This document shows positions 48,206 to 61,200 of a DNA stretch of 64,000 nt, piece after piece. The position numbers were made by a program, and so were the translations under genes. Source of the DNA: Brachypodium distachyon (Eukaryota; Streptophyta; Magnoliopsida; Poales; Poaceae). How positions within the stretch are numbered: the first letter of the stretch is position 1; every line of letters starts with the position of its first letter. The DNA lies in the NCBI RefSeq assembly GCF_000005505.3, contig NC_016133.3, positions 51,425,237-51,489,236 on the forward strand, written 5' to 3'. The notes under the pieces were generated by a model. It was not told the origin of the DNA. It saw only the letters and a list, made by a program, of their open reading frames with translations, and did not search any database.

Positions 48206-49274
48206 GAGCACCTGGGAGCTTGCCTCCGGTACAACTGATTCCTCTTCACGGAGTTTCGCTGTCCTAGCAGATACAGGATAGGAATCGGCCATCTTCTGCA
48301 GAAGAAGAGTCTAGTTACTTGATGTTTACACCAGGTCGTGCATTGACTCTGTTATATCATCCGGCCAAATGTCGTCATCCCTGGTAGCAGTGACATGATG
48401 TTAGTCTGTATTCATTCAGCTAGCTGGATAGGCATCGTTGAAAATGTTGCCTCGGCGATGCTTGCCTGAGCCCGACAATGAAAGTACACGAATACATATT
48501 TTAACCTGCTACCATAGATCTGTGTCCATGTACATGGTTATTAACTACGATCTGTACAATGGCTCGTTATTTTTTTTCTGTGCTACAAGTGCCGCTGGCG
48601 ATGACAAGATGCTATTTCTTGAGCCAAGATGACAGATGGATTGCTAGCTTCCCGTCTTAACAGTTGCTACCTCTATTCCAAAGGTTTGTCAGAGGAGTGT
48701 GCACGACATTGCCCTGTATCGCCATTTTGAAGTAAGGGCATGTTCGGGAGGTGGAAGTGCCTCACGATGTTTCTAGTACGATTTTGACACGATAAGAGAG
48801 AAATCACATTTTAATTCATCACCTTTCATCAAATTGTTGTATTCTCCAATATGAGACACATGATGAGAGTATCAGACATATATCGGACATGTAACGCAAA
48901 GCAATTTTGAAGTTCAAATCCTTTAGTCCTCGTGTATTCAATGTTCAAACAGCAAATCCATGCCCACTCGTTCTTGAAAATGCACATCACCACAACATCA
49001 ATTAAACAAATGGTTTAGATTTACAAGGACAAGGCTGATACTGCGGCTACAACACACAGCACACATGATCACATGATGAACTACGACGGGGCATCAGGCA
49101 TGGCCTCTCTCTCTATATATACTTGATCTATGAAACACTTTCCTTTTTGAATGCTATCTATAAGACACTTGAACCTGGGTTTGCCATAAACGTGCTCACC
49201 AGGCTCGGCAACTCAGCAGTTAGCAACTTGTGTCTGCTGGCACAAGCTTTGTTTCCGGAGATCAGGGTTGTTCA
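48206..49274. other. Convergent 3' flanks
   Basis: It holds the 3' ends of the DeSI-like gene (+) and the lipase-like gene (-). No repeat or gene is recognised in it. Confidence 0.5.
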
Positions 49275-52200
49275 CTACAGAATGAAATGGTCTATCATAT
49301 GCTTTATGACATCAGCGCCTTCTCTATGCATTACAGGATCTTTTACCTGTCCAAATTGCATTTGTAGTAACACAATACTTCAGCCTCAGCACTATGTTCC
49401 CAGACATTAGCAGTATAGATATCATGGGATTTGAGAGTCAAAGATATACCTGAATTACACTGTGTGCAGCAGATCTTACTTTGCTCTTGTGGAAGCTAAC
49501 ATCGACCTTTTCCCATGACACACGCTTAAGCCCTCTGAGAAGCCGCTCTGCAAATTTCAGTAAAAGTTAGCCCGTCCTATGTGCTTCTACTTAAAGGACA
49601 TGACACCTGATATAGGAACCAAGAGCATATCAATTACGTCTCGCATTTTCTGATTCCTTGGTCAGTATATTATACATTTTGTGGGAACTCATGATGATAG
49701 AATCTTAGAAAATAATATTCAACATTGTAATGACTGATTCAGATTAGCCAGAAAACTGTCCCCATGCATGTGGTCTCATTTGCATCCATATCTGCCAACT
49801 TCATGTTACAACTAAACATTGTGGAGTCACAGACATCCAAGGAAAATTGATGTCTAAGTTAGGGACCCCATGCAACATGGCATGGCAATTGAAGACATGT
49901 TCAGATATTCCCATGCCCCGACTACTCTGTTGAGTTTGGCCAAAAATGAATCAATCTCAAAGTTTATTTTGCAAATACATGTAGACATTTCTTGTCTTGA
50001 AACCAACAGGAACTGTGAAGCTCGTTCCCAGCCTGGGCAATCAACATGTTACATGCATAAAAGCAGCCGCATCACAAACTCCCATCTAGTGTACATAAAC
50101 AAAATAATAGTTTAAACAACAAAACTAAGAAAGTTTAAACCATTATTTCAAAATTAGGCAGGATTCACATCCTATATTTCAGCAACCCTGCCAGTCACGC
50201 TATTGGGATTCGGGAGGCCTGATGATACATAAAACAGGGAGAAAACATTGCTTCGGGCACCAGAATGCTAGCATCCATACTCTCATGTTATATTGAGATT
50301 TCTAGCACTGCTTCTTTGTCAAAATACACTAACTTTTCCCTCATATACTGGCATTTAATACTGTTTTGTCAAAGATCCTTTTGTGTAAGAAAAAAACTAG
50401 TCACAACAAAGTGAAATACAAATACAAACACAAATGACTAATTGCTTTTATTTTCCCAGAAAGGATCAAATGTATACTCAGAATTGTAATGCAAACCTTC
50501 TAGAGTGCAGTTATCCTTGTCCACATCAGTAACATCACCAGGAGTTTCTGCTTTGGATAGTTCCTCGTATACAATATGCGGGTACATCTTGCTCATTGAA
50601 TCAATCCACTGCAGAACACACAAAATCATGTTACAAATAACAAATTATGTGAAAGACCATGCTATTGGTTCATAATTACAGACCAAAAGTTACACATCAA
50701 AATTCATAAACCGTTACATTGGGTAGTTCGGAGCCCCCCCTGATTGATGATGTCCTCCACCCGACAATATCTTGAGCAACAACAGTTATGGAAAAAACTC
50801 TCAAATGCTTATTGTTACAAGCCTATTTAAGAGAGTAAAGTAAGGATACGATCATAACCAACATTGGAGTATGCAACTCTTCGCTTAAATGCTTGCAAAG
50901 CAGACCTACAATAAGAAATGAATAAGCATGAAAAGTACAAGAAGTATTCACAATCCAAGAACATAGAGGCAATCGGCGAAGACAAGCATACATGAACTGT
51001 AGCTCCCCACAATCATCCACCATACGTTCCAATAATGGAGGCTTTCCATCATCATTATCAGTTAAAAATAGGTGCTTGCCAGTTTTTCCGAATATGAAGT
51101 GAATGATGCAGCACGCAAAATTTTCTATGGCAGTAACTCCAAAGAGGAAAGGAACCTGCATATATGTAAAAAATCAATGAGATAAAGATATTATACCATT
51201 TCTCTATCTCTGAACATAGTGATGTAAGGTAAAATGGAAGTATTACCTGCTTGTTTCCTCTAGAACCGAGATGTGGTGATGCAACCGTTATGAAGTTGAC
51301 TGCCTCAAGCCCATGTATATTACCTCTGTTGTTGTCACGCAAACTTTCAGGTGCACTTTCCAATTCTTGTCTCGGTGGTCTATAAAGTCTTCCAATAGCA
51401 TATCTTGCAACCAATCCTCCAACGGAATGCGCAACAAAAGATATCCTTTTTATTTGTGGTCTTCTATTGATTTCTTCAATAACCTGACTTGCTACATTTT
51501 TGTCATTAAATTGGGAGAATGAAGATATAAAGCACACCAAGGATATATACATCCTCAGCAAAAATACAAGACGCACAATGAAAAACTAACCTCTTGTGCC
51601 AACCGTTCACCCATCACATCAATGCCATCTAAAGTTAGCTTGTGCATGTTGCGATTACTACCTACAGAATTAAAATATTATTGGACCGTGCAAGGAAATG
51701 TAATAGGTTATGTATGATTTCAATGCAATAATAAAGGTACAGGGAGAGAGGAAGTCTTGCGTTATCCTGCTAGTGCTAAAATGGTTTTTCTTATGTCAAC
51801 ATCGACACATGATCGATGTACATACGGACAGCATCAAAATCACCTGCAATAATGCTCCGTTTTGCATAATAGTAATAAATTCTACAATGAAAGAATCAAA
51901 GAATGCTGCACTTTTTTGAAAAAACTTGACATTTAGGGAAATTCTTCTTTTCTTCTTTTTCCATTTTTGATAATCTGTGTCAATAGCACAGAATCATGAG
52001 AACCACTAAAGAAAGAGCAGCCTTTTAAAAACATTAGTGTAGATTGAACCAGCACCTCGATGATAAAGGTTGGTACACTAACCATATAAATGCATCAACT
52101 GTAGGTGTTAAGGGTCAGTATTTACGATATCCTGAGATGGCATATTGTATTTGTCATGGTGAATGTACTAGAGTCTAGAGGTGTGTGCTAATCCTATAAC

Positions 52201-52951
52201 TCTCTATTCACTAAACTAAACACCAATAAGATTGGTGAGAGATAGATCTTACAATGAACTATGACTCTGTCTGATAGCAACTTATCAAATTGCTCAGCTC
52301 CAAATTTCCAATCTGCCGCACTGTAGAAGTGAAGAGAGAAAGATCAGTACAAGGGGAAAATAGCAAGTTAGCACAGCTCGATCACTCATAGCTACAATAT
52401 GCATGTGTGGCTCCATTGGAAAAATATATAAACGTAAAGTCAGCTAGTTAGGTACTCTTAATGCAAACCTAATTTTGCGTGCTTGGCTAGAAATGCTGAA
52501 TCTGCGTGAGCCACGTAGCGTGAAGAGATACTCCATCTTAACTCAGTTTGCTATGTGACGTTTATCATCAAAGATCAAACAATTCGATTTTCTTTGTCTC
52601 GCGTGTGACCAACTGGGACACCAATACTATTGCCCCACAATCCTTTCCCTAAACCGAATTCGAAAACAGAAGCACGAAAACTAAGATAGCCATCGCAAAT
52701 CCGCAGAGTTCTCGAAACAACCGACAGGCCCCCACAAGGATTGGGAAATCCAAATTACGAGAATAAACAGAACGCAAAATTTGATGCTAGATCGCCCCTC
52801 ACGAGGCCCGCAAGCGTAGTAGCCCGTACCTCCCGACGATCCCGTGGACCATGACCACCAGGTGGTCTGGCCCGCCTCCGGCCGGTGCCGCAGCCGGAGC
52901 CTCCTCCGCGGCGGCCTCCCGCCAGTCTCCTCCACCTCCCAGGTCACCCAT
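49275..52951 (-). CDS. DUF676 alpha/beta hydrolase (lipase-like, ROG1/YOR059c family)
   Basis: A putative serine esterase or lipase; the yeast relative Rog1 is a monoacylglycerol lipase, and the plant substrate is unknown. Ten exons join in frame: 52951-52830, 52320-52253, 51661-51591, 51483-51247, 51155-50992, 50905-50850, 50770-50718, 50608-50497, 49547-49450 and 49346-49275. They encode 350 residues. DHLVVMVHGIVGS at 29-41 holds the oxyanion-type HG. The nucleophile motif is ISFVAHSVGGLVARYAIGRL with Ser107 in A-H-S-V-G. Later come VASPHLGSRGNK, FMSALQAFKRRVAY and VGWRTSSIR, all typical of the plant branch, then SWEKVDVSFH near the end. The third catalytic residues were not assigned with certainty. 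There is no signal peptide or membrane span at the N-terminus. Confidence 0.92.
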
Positions 52952-53053
52952 CTAATTACCCCGCCCCGGCACACGCCGCCCGCCAATGGAAGCGGAAGGG
53001 GAACGAACGGGAGGGGGGAACTGCTCGGGGGGAAAGGTTGCTCGAGGAGCAGT

Positions 53054-53061
53054 GTTTTATA
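53054..53061 (-). promoter_or_regulatory. TATA box of the lipase-like gene
   Basis: TATAAAAC reads on the minus strand about 105 bp upstream of the start codon, just downstream of a GGGCGG-type GC-rich stretch. Confidence 0.6.
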
Positions 53062-53099
53062 GGGCGGGTTCTCTTCTTCTCTCGCGAGCGCCTCCGCGG

Positions 53100-55500
53100 G
53101 TAGGCGACGAACGGAAACGGTTGCCAAGGGGATTGGGCAATGCGCAATGGTCATCTTTGTCCCTGTGACTGGACGGTGACAGGTGGGGCCTGATGATGGG
53201 CGGGTCCACCTGTGGGGGCCATGCCACGCGTGGCGACCTAATCGGGAAGAAGAATGGAAGAAGCGCAGCCGCCAACCGGGCGACTTGACTTGCGAGGCAC
53301 CCGCCGGCAGCCCGGAAGGTTTTGATAAAATCGACCGCAAGTTTGATTGATTTTGATTCGGCCCATCACAAGCAGCATAGATATGGACCCCAATTTGATT
53401 GATTTCCTTGGCTTTTTGACAATGAGATCTTCCAGTATGAAACATGTTACATGTGGGCTGGTTAACCTTACGACGCCTGTGCTTGAGCTACGCTGGCCAA
53501 TTCTTTCTTTTCACCCAAAAAGGTGGTCACGCTTTATTTAGCACATACGTGTTTTATTGGTATAGAGTGGAGTAGAAACCGGGGAAACTCGTAGGATTAT
53601 TGTAGCTTGAACCATTTGGCACCGATGCACCTTTTTGGATCCGACATAGGAGCACTGAAAGATTTGTGACTGTACCTATGGGGGTGTAGAAGGCAAATTT
53701 GGACTTCTTGCCGCCCAGGGCTCTTCTTCGTCTCAAAATTTAGAAGGGCTTGATAATCGTATTTTGCTATCCTGAAAAGTTCTAGAAAAAGTTTCACATG
53801 CTTTGATTTTTTTTGAAAATGAAATGTGTTCGCTATAGCCGAAACCTATATGTTACGACGACTTCTTCGGAAGGGGACGATGCTTATGCTCGATGTTTCA
53901 ACTTGGAGGACATATTACTCAAAGGCAATATTTCCGAAAGATTCCCAGTCAACAAATTTTTTTCCAGCAGAAAGCTAGGGAACGACTCCCGTGCTCCGTT
54001 GTTATATTGAACCCATCCAAACTCAAAATTTCGAATTCCGTCCCAAAATAAGTGATGGCTCGGTCAAAGTTGGTCATCCATGGGACCCGTTTAATCACTA
54101 CATGTATCCTAATTAGCCAATTAATCCTCGTAAGTGCGCTTAAACAATTTCTCGATAGCCGTTCGGGTCAGTGTCGCTAATCGGTGTTCTGGAGTATTCT
54201 GATATCTAAAGGTCGATGTTCCGTAACCAGAAACTCACAATTGAGTGAGGGGCAACAAAGAGCACAATGAGTTGTCGTCATTTGGCAGTTGGCACCACGC
54301 ATTAGCGGTGCCGCAAACATCTTCAGTGCACGCAAAAATCATATGCTGGACCACATGCGTACCGCATTGCAGCCACCGGTTAAATAGCTTTTGCTGATAT
54401 TTTCTGACCGCCTAACGCACACGACCCTTTCAAGGATGTGTCGTCTCAGGAACTGCCGAATGCGCATAAATATATACCGATTCAGATTCAGATGTTCTTT
54501 TTTTTCTGCTACTGCTGAAAATAAAAAGGCAATGCAGTGCGATCCGTCTTGAATGGTGATCGTTGACACACCGGCAGAACAATCGCAGCCAGTGCTAGCT
54601 AGCTGCCCCGCTCCATGAAGGATCATTCTGGCCGTTAATTCCAGAGCCGCGCCCTACGTCCCTTTGATGAAATTAAATGAATCTAATGACGGATCAAGGC
54701 GTGCATCTGTCTGCATCTATCCATGACGCTGCATTGATTGGTCCCTCTGTAGCGTGATTGAGTGGTTCCGTTGTTGATTGTTCTAACATGCCTCTTAAAT
54801 CTTTAAGGTAGCGTTTGGTGCATTGCTTATCCTTCCACGTCAACTGCAAGGCAGATCCAGCGCTGTGGCTGTAGGCTTGTGGCCAGGCAATCATCGCCGC
54901 AAAAACTACTCCTATGTGACAGGGAGCATGATCCGGTCCCACCGTCAGCGAAACAACACGGAAGCAAAATTCCCTGCGCTGCAGAAAACCAGGAGATTTT
55001 TGGCCGTGTCTTCCTTTTTAGCGAAATGTTTCCTTTTTTTAGGGGACAGCGAAATATTTTCTCTAGAATCACCCCAAAGGCCAAAAGATGCCTTAGTGCT
55101 ATGCGGGCCGGCCATGCGGCCCATGCCCGTCTCAGTTTCGTACTCACGATCACGAACGGGAAAAAAAGACCAAGAAAAACCTAGATCCCTCCCCTGACGG
55201 CACAAGTGTCCGCACTTCACAGGAGTAGGCAGTCCACCTGAAACATTAAAGGTTGCGGGTGGTTCAGATGACGAATAAGGTATCGTTGTGATTTGGGTTG
55301 CGACCCTACATTTCAACATGTTCTCACCGTGGTGTTGATGTGGCTATTGTATCTTCCGTTTTCCGCTGTTCAACATTATGTTTATTTTCGAGCTAACCAA
55401 TGTATCTTGATATTTCGTTGTTCAACATTATGCAAACTTGTAAGTACTATTGAGTTCTGGATCAAGACGATGTAATAAATTTACTTTGACCTTATTTGTA
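53100..55500. other. Intergenic spacer, no gene recognised
   Basis: About 2.4 kb with small open frames only. CTGTTCAACATTATG or a near copy occurs at 55366 and 55419. No transposon ends are identified. Confidence 0.45.
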
Positions 55501-55519
55501 TCTTGATATTACATCTTGA

Positions 55520-55605
55520 AACTGTGTGTGCTAGTGAGTCGATCCAGAGACTAGCACTGTAAGCACAGAGATCGAACCCTTTATGGGCGCGATCGCTTCA
55601 TCTTT
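55520..55605 (+). repeat. SINE-like fragment
   Basis: GATCGAACC at 55570-55578 fits a Pol III B box and is followed by GGGCGCGAT, the same phrase that follows the B box at 33449. It may belong to the same tRNA-derived family. Tentative. Confidence 0.3.
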
Positions 55606-55679
55606 CATGATTCAAACTTGTTTCCTCTTTCTTTGTTGGAAAATCCGAACTAACCATCCAGGGATGACTTCCCCCACAG

Positions 55680-56673
55680 GCATCACAAGAGATGGCTCGC
55701 TGAGAAATTAGGACCAGACGCTGCAAATAGTGAACATGAATTTACAAGGAAGATACTTGCCATTGATGCTAAAAATTACCATGCTTGATCCCATAGGCAG
55801 GTATGCAATATCTCCCCTCGGTATTCAGTACAAATTGGTTGTTGACGTCCTTTAAGCTCGTTACTTCATACTTGTATACTGTACTAACTACTAAGCAAGG
55901 CCATCTAGTATCTACTATCTAGAGAATCTAGGTTTTAATAATGAAATTGCTTTGCCCTGGTGTAGTGGGTTTTCAAGCATTGGGTGGATGGGAGAGTGAA
56001 CTGCAGTACTGCAACAAGCTGCTTGAGGAAGATGTGTTCAATAATTCAGCTTGGAATCAGGTCATTTGCTTGTCCTTCTTTGGATCTGATTTATTGTATT
56101 TATTGTGCTATTTCAGTCTATTATTCCTTACTGTCATCTGAGTTTCATAGACCATCATGTCTTAATTTTGTCATACCATCCTGACAATTTTCTTCATGCC
56201 GCATGAGTGCCTTCTTCTGCTGAAACTAAAAACAGTTCTGCTTACACCTAAGTATGTTAAACGTCTTTTTGCAACAGAGATACCTTGTAATAACAAGATC
56301 ACCTTTGCTTGGGGGGCTTGTGGCAATGCGTGACTCAGAAGTGGATTACACAATTGAGGCTATTATGGTGAACCTTCGGAATGAAAGCCCCTGGAGATAC
56401 CTCAGAGGTCTATATAAGGGCGATAATTACTTGCTGGTGGCTGATGGCTGCATTTCTGATGTCTGCCTCAAGATCCTGAAGGATGATTGGACCAGCATAT
56501 TTGCTTTGAGCTTGCTGCTCGATCTTCTTCGCTTGGGCTTGCAACCTTCGGATGAACTTAAAGGAACTATCGAATCAATGGAAAACTCTAATCCTGAAAC
56601 AACGCATGTTGATCTCGCAACTGCTATCTGCTCAATTCTGCAGAAATGTGATCCCCTGCGGATAAACTATTAG
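55680..56673 (+). pseudogene. Protein farnesyltransferase/GGTase-I alpha subunit, 5'-truncated pseudogene
   Basis: Three exons of the alpha-subunit gene survive with their introns, so this is a copied gene piece and not a retro-copy. Exon 55680-55800 encodes [20 protein letters not shown] and IDAKNYHA. The conserved Trp codon after NYHA is TGA (55786-55788). Exon 55966-56060 is 95 nt where 96 is expected: one base is lost in the stretch for WVLQALGGWE, shifting the frame. Exon 56278-56673 is open and ends with QKCDPLRINY and a stop. The exons for the N-terminal repeats are absent upstream. All splice sites look intact. Two independent lesions plus truncation make a working enzyme unlikely. 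Sequencing error cannot be excluded for the single-base lesions but would not explain the missing 5' half. Confidence 0.85.
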
Positions 56674-58188
56674 TCATGGTACAGAACAGCTCTTTCTTAG
56701 ACCCATCCTGGAATATTCAGATGAACACAGTTCCTCGTGATTTAATTTAACCAGCATAATCGCCCAATGACAAATATTCACATGTTATCTGAGTACATTT
56801 CTTTATTTATTTTGTCGTTTCTCCAACTACATTGCTCCAGTAATTGTGGAAATCCTCAATCTGTTGGGTACTACTTCAGCCACTTGTATTCTTAAACGGT
56901 TGCATGTGTTGTTAACTTGTTATCATCTGTATCGTATTAATGTAAAAAATCATGGAACAATTGCATTTCTTTTACCTCATGTGTGCTCGATGAATTTATA
57001 CTGTACAGAGATTTGTTTTTCTTGTTTGTTCAGTTGGCCCCTTTATTTGTTTGTGCAAAACTCTTATTGAAACCTGCTTGATTGTAACTAAGACATGTGC
57101 TGTGCATTTAATGTGGGTTGCATTTTCCCTTTACAGCACCTTGTCCGATGGTTCGGTTTTTGGATTACAAGCATGTATGTGCTCTCAAGCACATAAGCAC
57201 ACGTTGATCTAAAAGCAAATGTTTAGATAAATCTCCAATTTATCACATTGTTTACCACTGAACGTTCATGCCGGTGAAGGTGCTCCACCAACGTGGGTAG
57301 GCTGCACAGCCGCAAGCCTTACCCATGAGCCAATGCTTAGTTCGCTGTTGATTTGCATCCGATGTGATGACCACCGTCGCTGACGCTGTGACCCCGCCGC
57401 CCACCCTTCCTCCGATGGAGCCACCGCCTGTCCTCGACGACATCCTTGTGACCGTTGTACCGTCGGAGTCTCTGGCGCCGGAGGAGAAGATGTCAGTGTA
57501 TTTATTTGTTTGGCTGTTGCACACGTTGTTCCTACATGTTACAGAACATGCATTCTACAATATGTTGCAACAATTATCAGTGAGCTGTGAAGTATTTGTT
57601 TTGATGCCACAAATGATACATTTGTGATGTTTTGTGTTACAATAAGTTTAACTGACCAATGTTGCAAACATATAAAAAAACTGCAGCAGGATTTGATGCT
57701 ACGGCGATCAGACATACGAGATTCGGAAAGCAGGATTTGATGCTACAATGGATTTGATGTCTAATGGTCTTAATTTTCTATTTTCTTTTTTTCAGCTCTC
57801 AGATTGCCCTGGCTGTACAGTTTTTGTTTTTCTCCTTCTTAAATAATGAATGCAGCACTGCTGCTTTCGTCAAAAAAAAAATTCGAAAAGAAGGCCGGAC
57901 GGTGGGAAGATCCAACGGCCGGGAGGCGGGAGGCAGTGGATGGAATCCCCCAACGAATACCTCCCGTTGCCCTGCTTATATTGGGCCCTATAATGGGAAG
58001 CTTCAATAACGGGCTGGGCTAGAGCCAATGAGGCCAAAAGTAAAGGAATACCAACCCGACTCGGGGTCGTCTCCCCGTAGCCACAGCCTCCGACCAGCCC
58101 CTCTCAAAGGATACCGTAGAAAAAAACAGCCAACCAACCCCAAGCGCAGCGAGCGGGCGGCCACGCCTCTCCACGAGTCCATGTTTGC
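56674..58188. other. Spacer between the FNTA fragment and CAT9
   Basis: No recognised gene. A plus-strand frame at 57364-57627 starts with a Pro-rich stretch (PPPTLPPMEPPP) and then becomes AT-rich; it has no family match that I know. CTATAATGG near 57989 is a possible weak TATA for CAT9. Confidence 0.4.
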
Positions 58189-58290
58189 ATGACGCAAGAG
58201 CCAACGTCACTCCTCCCGGTCTGGAGGCGGACGACTGCGCGAAGGCCCAATACCCGACGCCACTCGGTCCACGCCACCACCGCAGACGCC

Positions 58291-61200
58291 ATGGAAGGAG
58301 ACGCGCACCACCGGCCCTCCTCCTCCTCGTCGGGCCGCACCTTCCTCTCTGGCCTCTGCGCCGCCGCGCTCCGCCGCAAGCCCCTCTCCGCGCGCGCCTC
58401 TACCACCGCCTCCGGCGAGGGCCTCGTGCGGCAGCTCGGCGTCCTGGAGCTCGTGCTCCTCGGTATCGGTGCGTCCATCGGCGCCGGCATCTTCGTCATC
58501 ACCGGAACCGTTGCCCGTGACGCCGGTCCAGGTTAGCCCCTTGTTCCCCTATTTCTTCTCTTTTTTGCGGATAGTTCCCCTATCCACTCGAGTAGATAGT
58601 AGGCACCTCACCACTGCTCGGTGTCTCGGTCCACGTAGAGATTGGTCCTACTGCAGTTTGCAATCAATGATTTAGTGAGATACCAATTCACAAGAGTTGC
58701 AAGGCATCGGGCATTGCAGATTTGCTTGACTGCAAGCATCCTGATCCATGCTGTCCAGTAATGGATCCAAATACCTAGTACTCCTATATCCTTGTGCTGT
58801 AAAGTTTGGTAGTTGACGATCACTTCACAACATTTGCTTGAGCAGTCCGACGGTATAAAGATATATAACTTTTGCAAAGTAAGGCACCAAAGTGCGACCT
58901 TCGAGGATCCAATTCTGGTGGGCTGCCAGCATACCTCGCTGGCTAACCACCCAAGCTATGCTTGGTTCTCTTATGTAAAGCTTGTTCCCTTCTCATTTGT
59001 GCTGGAAGTGACAAGGTTGTTTGAAACAGGTGTTACGATCAGTTTTGCTCTGGCTGGAGCTGCGTGTGTGCTCAATGCCTTGTGCTATGCTGAACTGGCA
59101 TCTCGTTTTCCTGCTGTTGTCGGGGGAGCATACTTGTACACATATGCCGCGTTTAATGAGCTCACGGCCTTCTTGGTGTTCACTCAGTTGATGCTTGATT
59201 ACCACATTGGCGCAGCAAGCATTGCTCGTAGCTTAGCAAGCTATTTTATCCAATTCGTGGAGCTTATTCCATCTGCAAAGGGTCATGTTCCAAGTTGGAT
59301 TGGGCATGGAGAAGAGTTTTTTGGTGGTGTTGTCTCAATTAATATATTGGCTCCGATTCTTCTCATCGCCTTAACTGCGATTCTCTGCCGTGGTGTCAAA
59401 GAGTCGTCAGCAGTGAACACCTTTATGACTACACTAAAGGTGAGACTGCTTATAAGCCAAGATGTGGTTTTTCGTCTACCACAACAGTAACTTGTTGAAA
59501 GTTGAAGTGGCTAGGTTAAACATTGTTATAGGACAATTTTGTGGTGTTCTTGAGAGAGTGATTTGTGCTTGCACAAGGCAATATTTTCCATGATTTATAA
59601 TTTCCTTGCAACACAATGCGATTTACAATGAGGGCAGCACAATACAATTTACCATGAGCAAGTTTTCATGATTTGCTCAAATGACTATTAACTCTCTGTG
59701 TGGTTTTGTTTGGTCTGTTGTACTTGATTTGATGATGTAGTTGTTTGTTTATATGTGCAGATAATCATCGTTATAGTTGTTGTATTTGCTGGTGTGTTTG
59801 AGGTGGATGTATCAAACTGGTCACCATTTATGCCCAATGGTTTCAAAGCTGTTGTAACTGGATCTACAGTAGTCTTTTTTGCATATGTTGGATTTGATGC
59901 GGTTGCTAATTCTGCTGAGGAAGCTAAAAAGCCACAGGTAATTCAATAAGGTTCCATGTTTATCACCTTTAACTGACATCATAAAATTCATTCGCTTCTC
60001 GGAATATGGATTTAGAAATGCTCCCCATTTTCCCATGAAATTGTGTCCTCATCATCATAATCCGCTAACCTTTTGTTTTACTCTCATTCAAACAAAATTG
60101 TACAGAGGGATTTGCCTATTGGCATCCTGGGGAGCCTTGTAGTATGTGTTGTACTATATGTTGCTGTGTGCTTGGTGATTACTGGAATGGTGCCATATAC
60201 ATTACTTGGTGAAGATGCTCCCTTGGCTGAGGCCTTTTCCGCTAAGGGTTTGAAATTTGTTACTGTGTTGATCAGCATAGGGGCTGTTGCTGGTCTTACT
60301 ACAACACTTCTTGTCGGTTTGTACGTTCAGGTAACCTTATAACTCGATTATCTATCAATTATCATTGATCAGACTAATAGTTTCTTCTGGATCTTATTAT
60401 TCCACCTTACTAACATTGCCTCCTTTTGAACCGTAAATAGTCACGTTTGTATCTTGGGCTTGGAAGGGATGGCCTGCTACCTTCGGTATTTGCTAAAGTT
60501 CACCCAATACGTCATACTCCTCTGCATTCTCAGATCTGGGTTGGTTGTGTTGCAGCAGTCTTGGCTGGCCTCTTTAATGTGCATGCACTCTCACATATTC
60601 TCTCAGTTGGCACACTGGTACGAAATCTTCAGAAAATATTTGCAATCGCGACACAAGATCTCACAGTTCATTTGTCACATTTAACTGTTTGTTTGCCTTT
60701 TTTTCATCTGGGAGCAGACGGGCTACTCAGTTGTATCAGCTTGTGTGATCACACTTAGATGGAGTGACAAGTCAACTAGTTATCGCTCCCTTGGAAATAT
60801 GTCAGTGTGGCAGGAGGGTGTTTTATGTCTTGTCATGGTGGCTCTCTGTGGTTTTGTAGCAGGAATTTCGTACCGGTTTAGCTATGCTATTGCATTCATC
60901 ATTGTAGCTTTTCTGATAGCTATTGCTGCCAGTTTGGCTCTCCAGTTTCGACAGGTAGGTTCATTTTCTACCAATCTGTACTATCAGATAAGGTTTCATT
61001 ATGTCATCACTAAAACCTCTGATGCAATCTCAGATGCACCAGATGATCCATGGTTTCATAATTATTAGTAGCTATTGCATTAATCATTTGTAGCTATTAC
61101 ATGAACCACGTTCTCATGCTTTGCTGTTTGCAGCCATGTGAAGGATGTCATTTAACAATATTTTAGACGCACGGATGCCAGTTCCCAGCTATCATTAGTG

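Noticed and set aside
52681..53445. 254-codon minus-strand frame over the lipase promoter and first exon
   Set aside because: It is a different frame from the spliced gene, runs through promoter and intron sequence, and shows no domain.
57364..57627. Pro-rich 87-codon frame upstream of CAT9
   Set aside because: No recognisable family, composition changes half-way, and no supporting splice sites; left as spacer.
58813..59029. N-terminal part of a 225-codon frame inside CAT9
   Set aside because: It precedes a good acceptor at 59028-59029; similarity to the transporter begins only after it.
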